A DNA stretch of 5,743 nt, taken from NCBI GenBank assembly GCA_020056895.1, contig JAGVGV010000293.1, forward strand, positions 1 to 5,743, read 5' to 3'. The notes below the pieces were generated by a model, which saw only the letters and a program-made list of their open reading frames with translations, ran no database searches and was not told the origin of the DNA. This DNA comes from Deltaproteobacteria bacterium (lineage in GTDB: Bacteria; Desulfobacterota; Desulfarculia; Adiutricales; JAGVGV01). This document shows positions 5,596 to 5,743 of this stretch, piece by piece (the stretch's first letter is position 1; each line of letters starts with the position of its first letter). The translations under genes were made by a program, and so were the position numbers.

Positions 5596-5607
5596 ATAAT
5601 AACCGTT
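5554..5607. repeat. Two TAACCGTT direct repeats around the distal promoter
   Basis: TAACCGTT occurs at 5554-5561 and 5600-5607, 46 bp apart. The second overlaps the -10 end of the distal promoter spacer, where a CGTTTAACG palindrome (5604-5612) also lies; the first would fall about 30 bp after the transcription start. This spacing is possible for an operator pair but could be chance. Confidence 0.25.
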
Positions 5608-5624
5608 TAACGCCAAAAGGTCAA
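5596..5624 (-). promoter_or_regulatory. Distal sigma-70 promoter candidate for korDABC
   Basis: Minus-strand TTGACC (5624-5619), exactly 17 nt, then TATTAT (5601-5596): five of six matches in each box with ideal spacing, in the only AT-rich stretch of the region. Transcription would start near 5589, about 300 nt before korD. This is the strongest promoter-like sequence in the window. Confidence 0.6.
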
Positions 5625-5710
5625 TGGGCCGGGAAAATCCTTTAGGGTAGTATATCGGCCGCCGGGAAACTGGAGTGAGCGTATTCCACCCGCGCGGGGT
5701 TTGGACATAA

Positions 5711-5743
5711 CCCCCTCACCCCGCCCTCTCCCCCAAGGGGGCG
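5711..5743. repeat. C-rich intergenic repeat, cut by window end
   Basis: The stretch begins CCCCCTCACCCCGCCCTCTC and ends with CCCCC-AA-GGGGG (5730-5741). This wording resembles a very common family of palindromic intergenic repeats in proteobacteria (CCCTCACCCC..CCCTCTCCCC). Only one side is in the window, so the full element and its orientation cannot be given. Just before it lies a perfect 10-bp palindrome CCCGCGCGGG (5689-5698). Confidence 0.5.

Overview
The window is an accessory-poor, metabolic stretch of a GC-rich anaerobic bacterium. A four-subunit 2-oxoacid:ferredoxin oxidoreductase, a CooT-type nickel protein, a DUF3842 protein and two exported DUF4019 proteins together suggest a sulfate-reducing or syntrophic member of the Desulfobacterota (former Deltaproteobacteria). 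That placement is inference from gene content and protein style; no rRNA or other phylogenetic marker is present. All genes lie on the minus strand, so transcription runs from high to low coordinates.

Right part (about 5743 down to 2407): a non-coding control region with two candidate sigma-70 promoters and a leader of up to about 300 nt, then korD-korA-korB-korC. The four genes are tightly packed (14-nt overlap, then 12- and 15-nt gaps). They encode a dicluster ferredoxin subunit, the alpha subunit with the YPITPSS motif, the thiamine-diphosphate beta subunit and the gamma subunit. Together they should interconvert 2-oxoglutarate and succinyl-CoA with reduced ferredoxin, as in an incomplete or reductive TCA cycle.

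Middle (2406 down to 1607): a 161-182 bp spacer with hairpins, a weak terminator-like site and a good promoter candidate, then a second unit of two overlapping genes, DUF3842 and cooT. CooT binds Ni(II) in CO dehydrogenase systems, so the DUF3842 protein may share a nickel or one-carbon role; this is inference.

Left part (1606 down to 1): about 515 bp without a gene, holding several short palindromic repeats, then two tandem DUF4019 genes with signal peptides. The second ends in an ATGA overlap with the start of a glycoside hydrolase family 3 (NagZ-like) gene cut by the left edge, pointing to a cell-envelope theme.

I saw no mobile element, CRISPR array, tRNA or rRNA. Most of the window is ordinary. 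The items most worth a second look are the DUF3842-CooT pair, the DUF4019-DUF4019-GH3 unit, the palindromic repeat cluster and the long korD leader.
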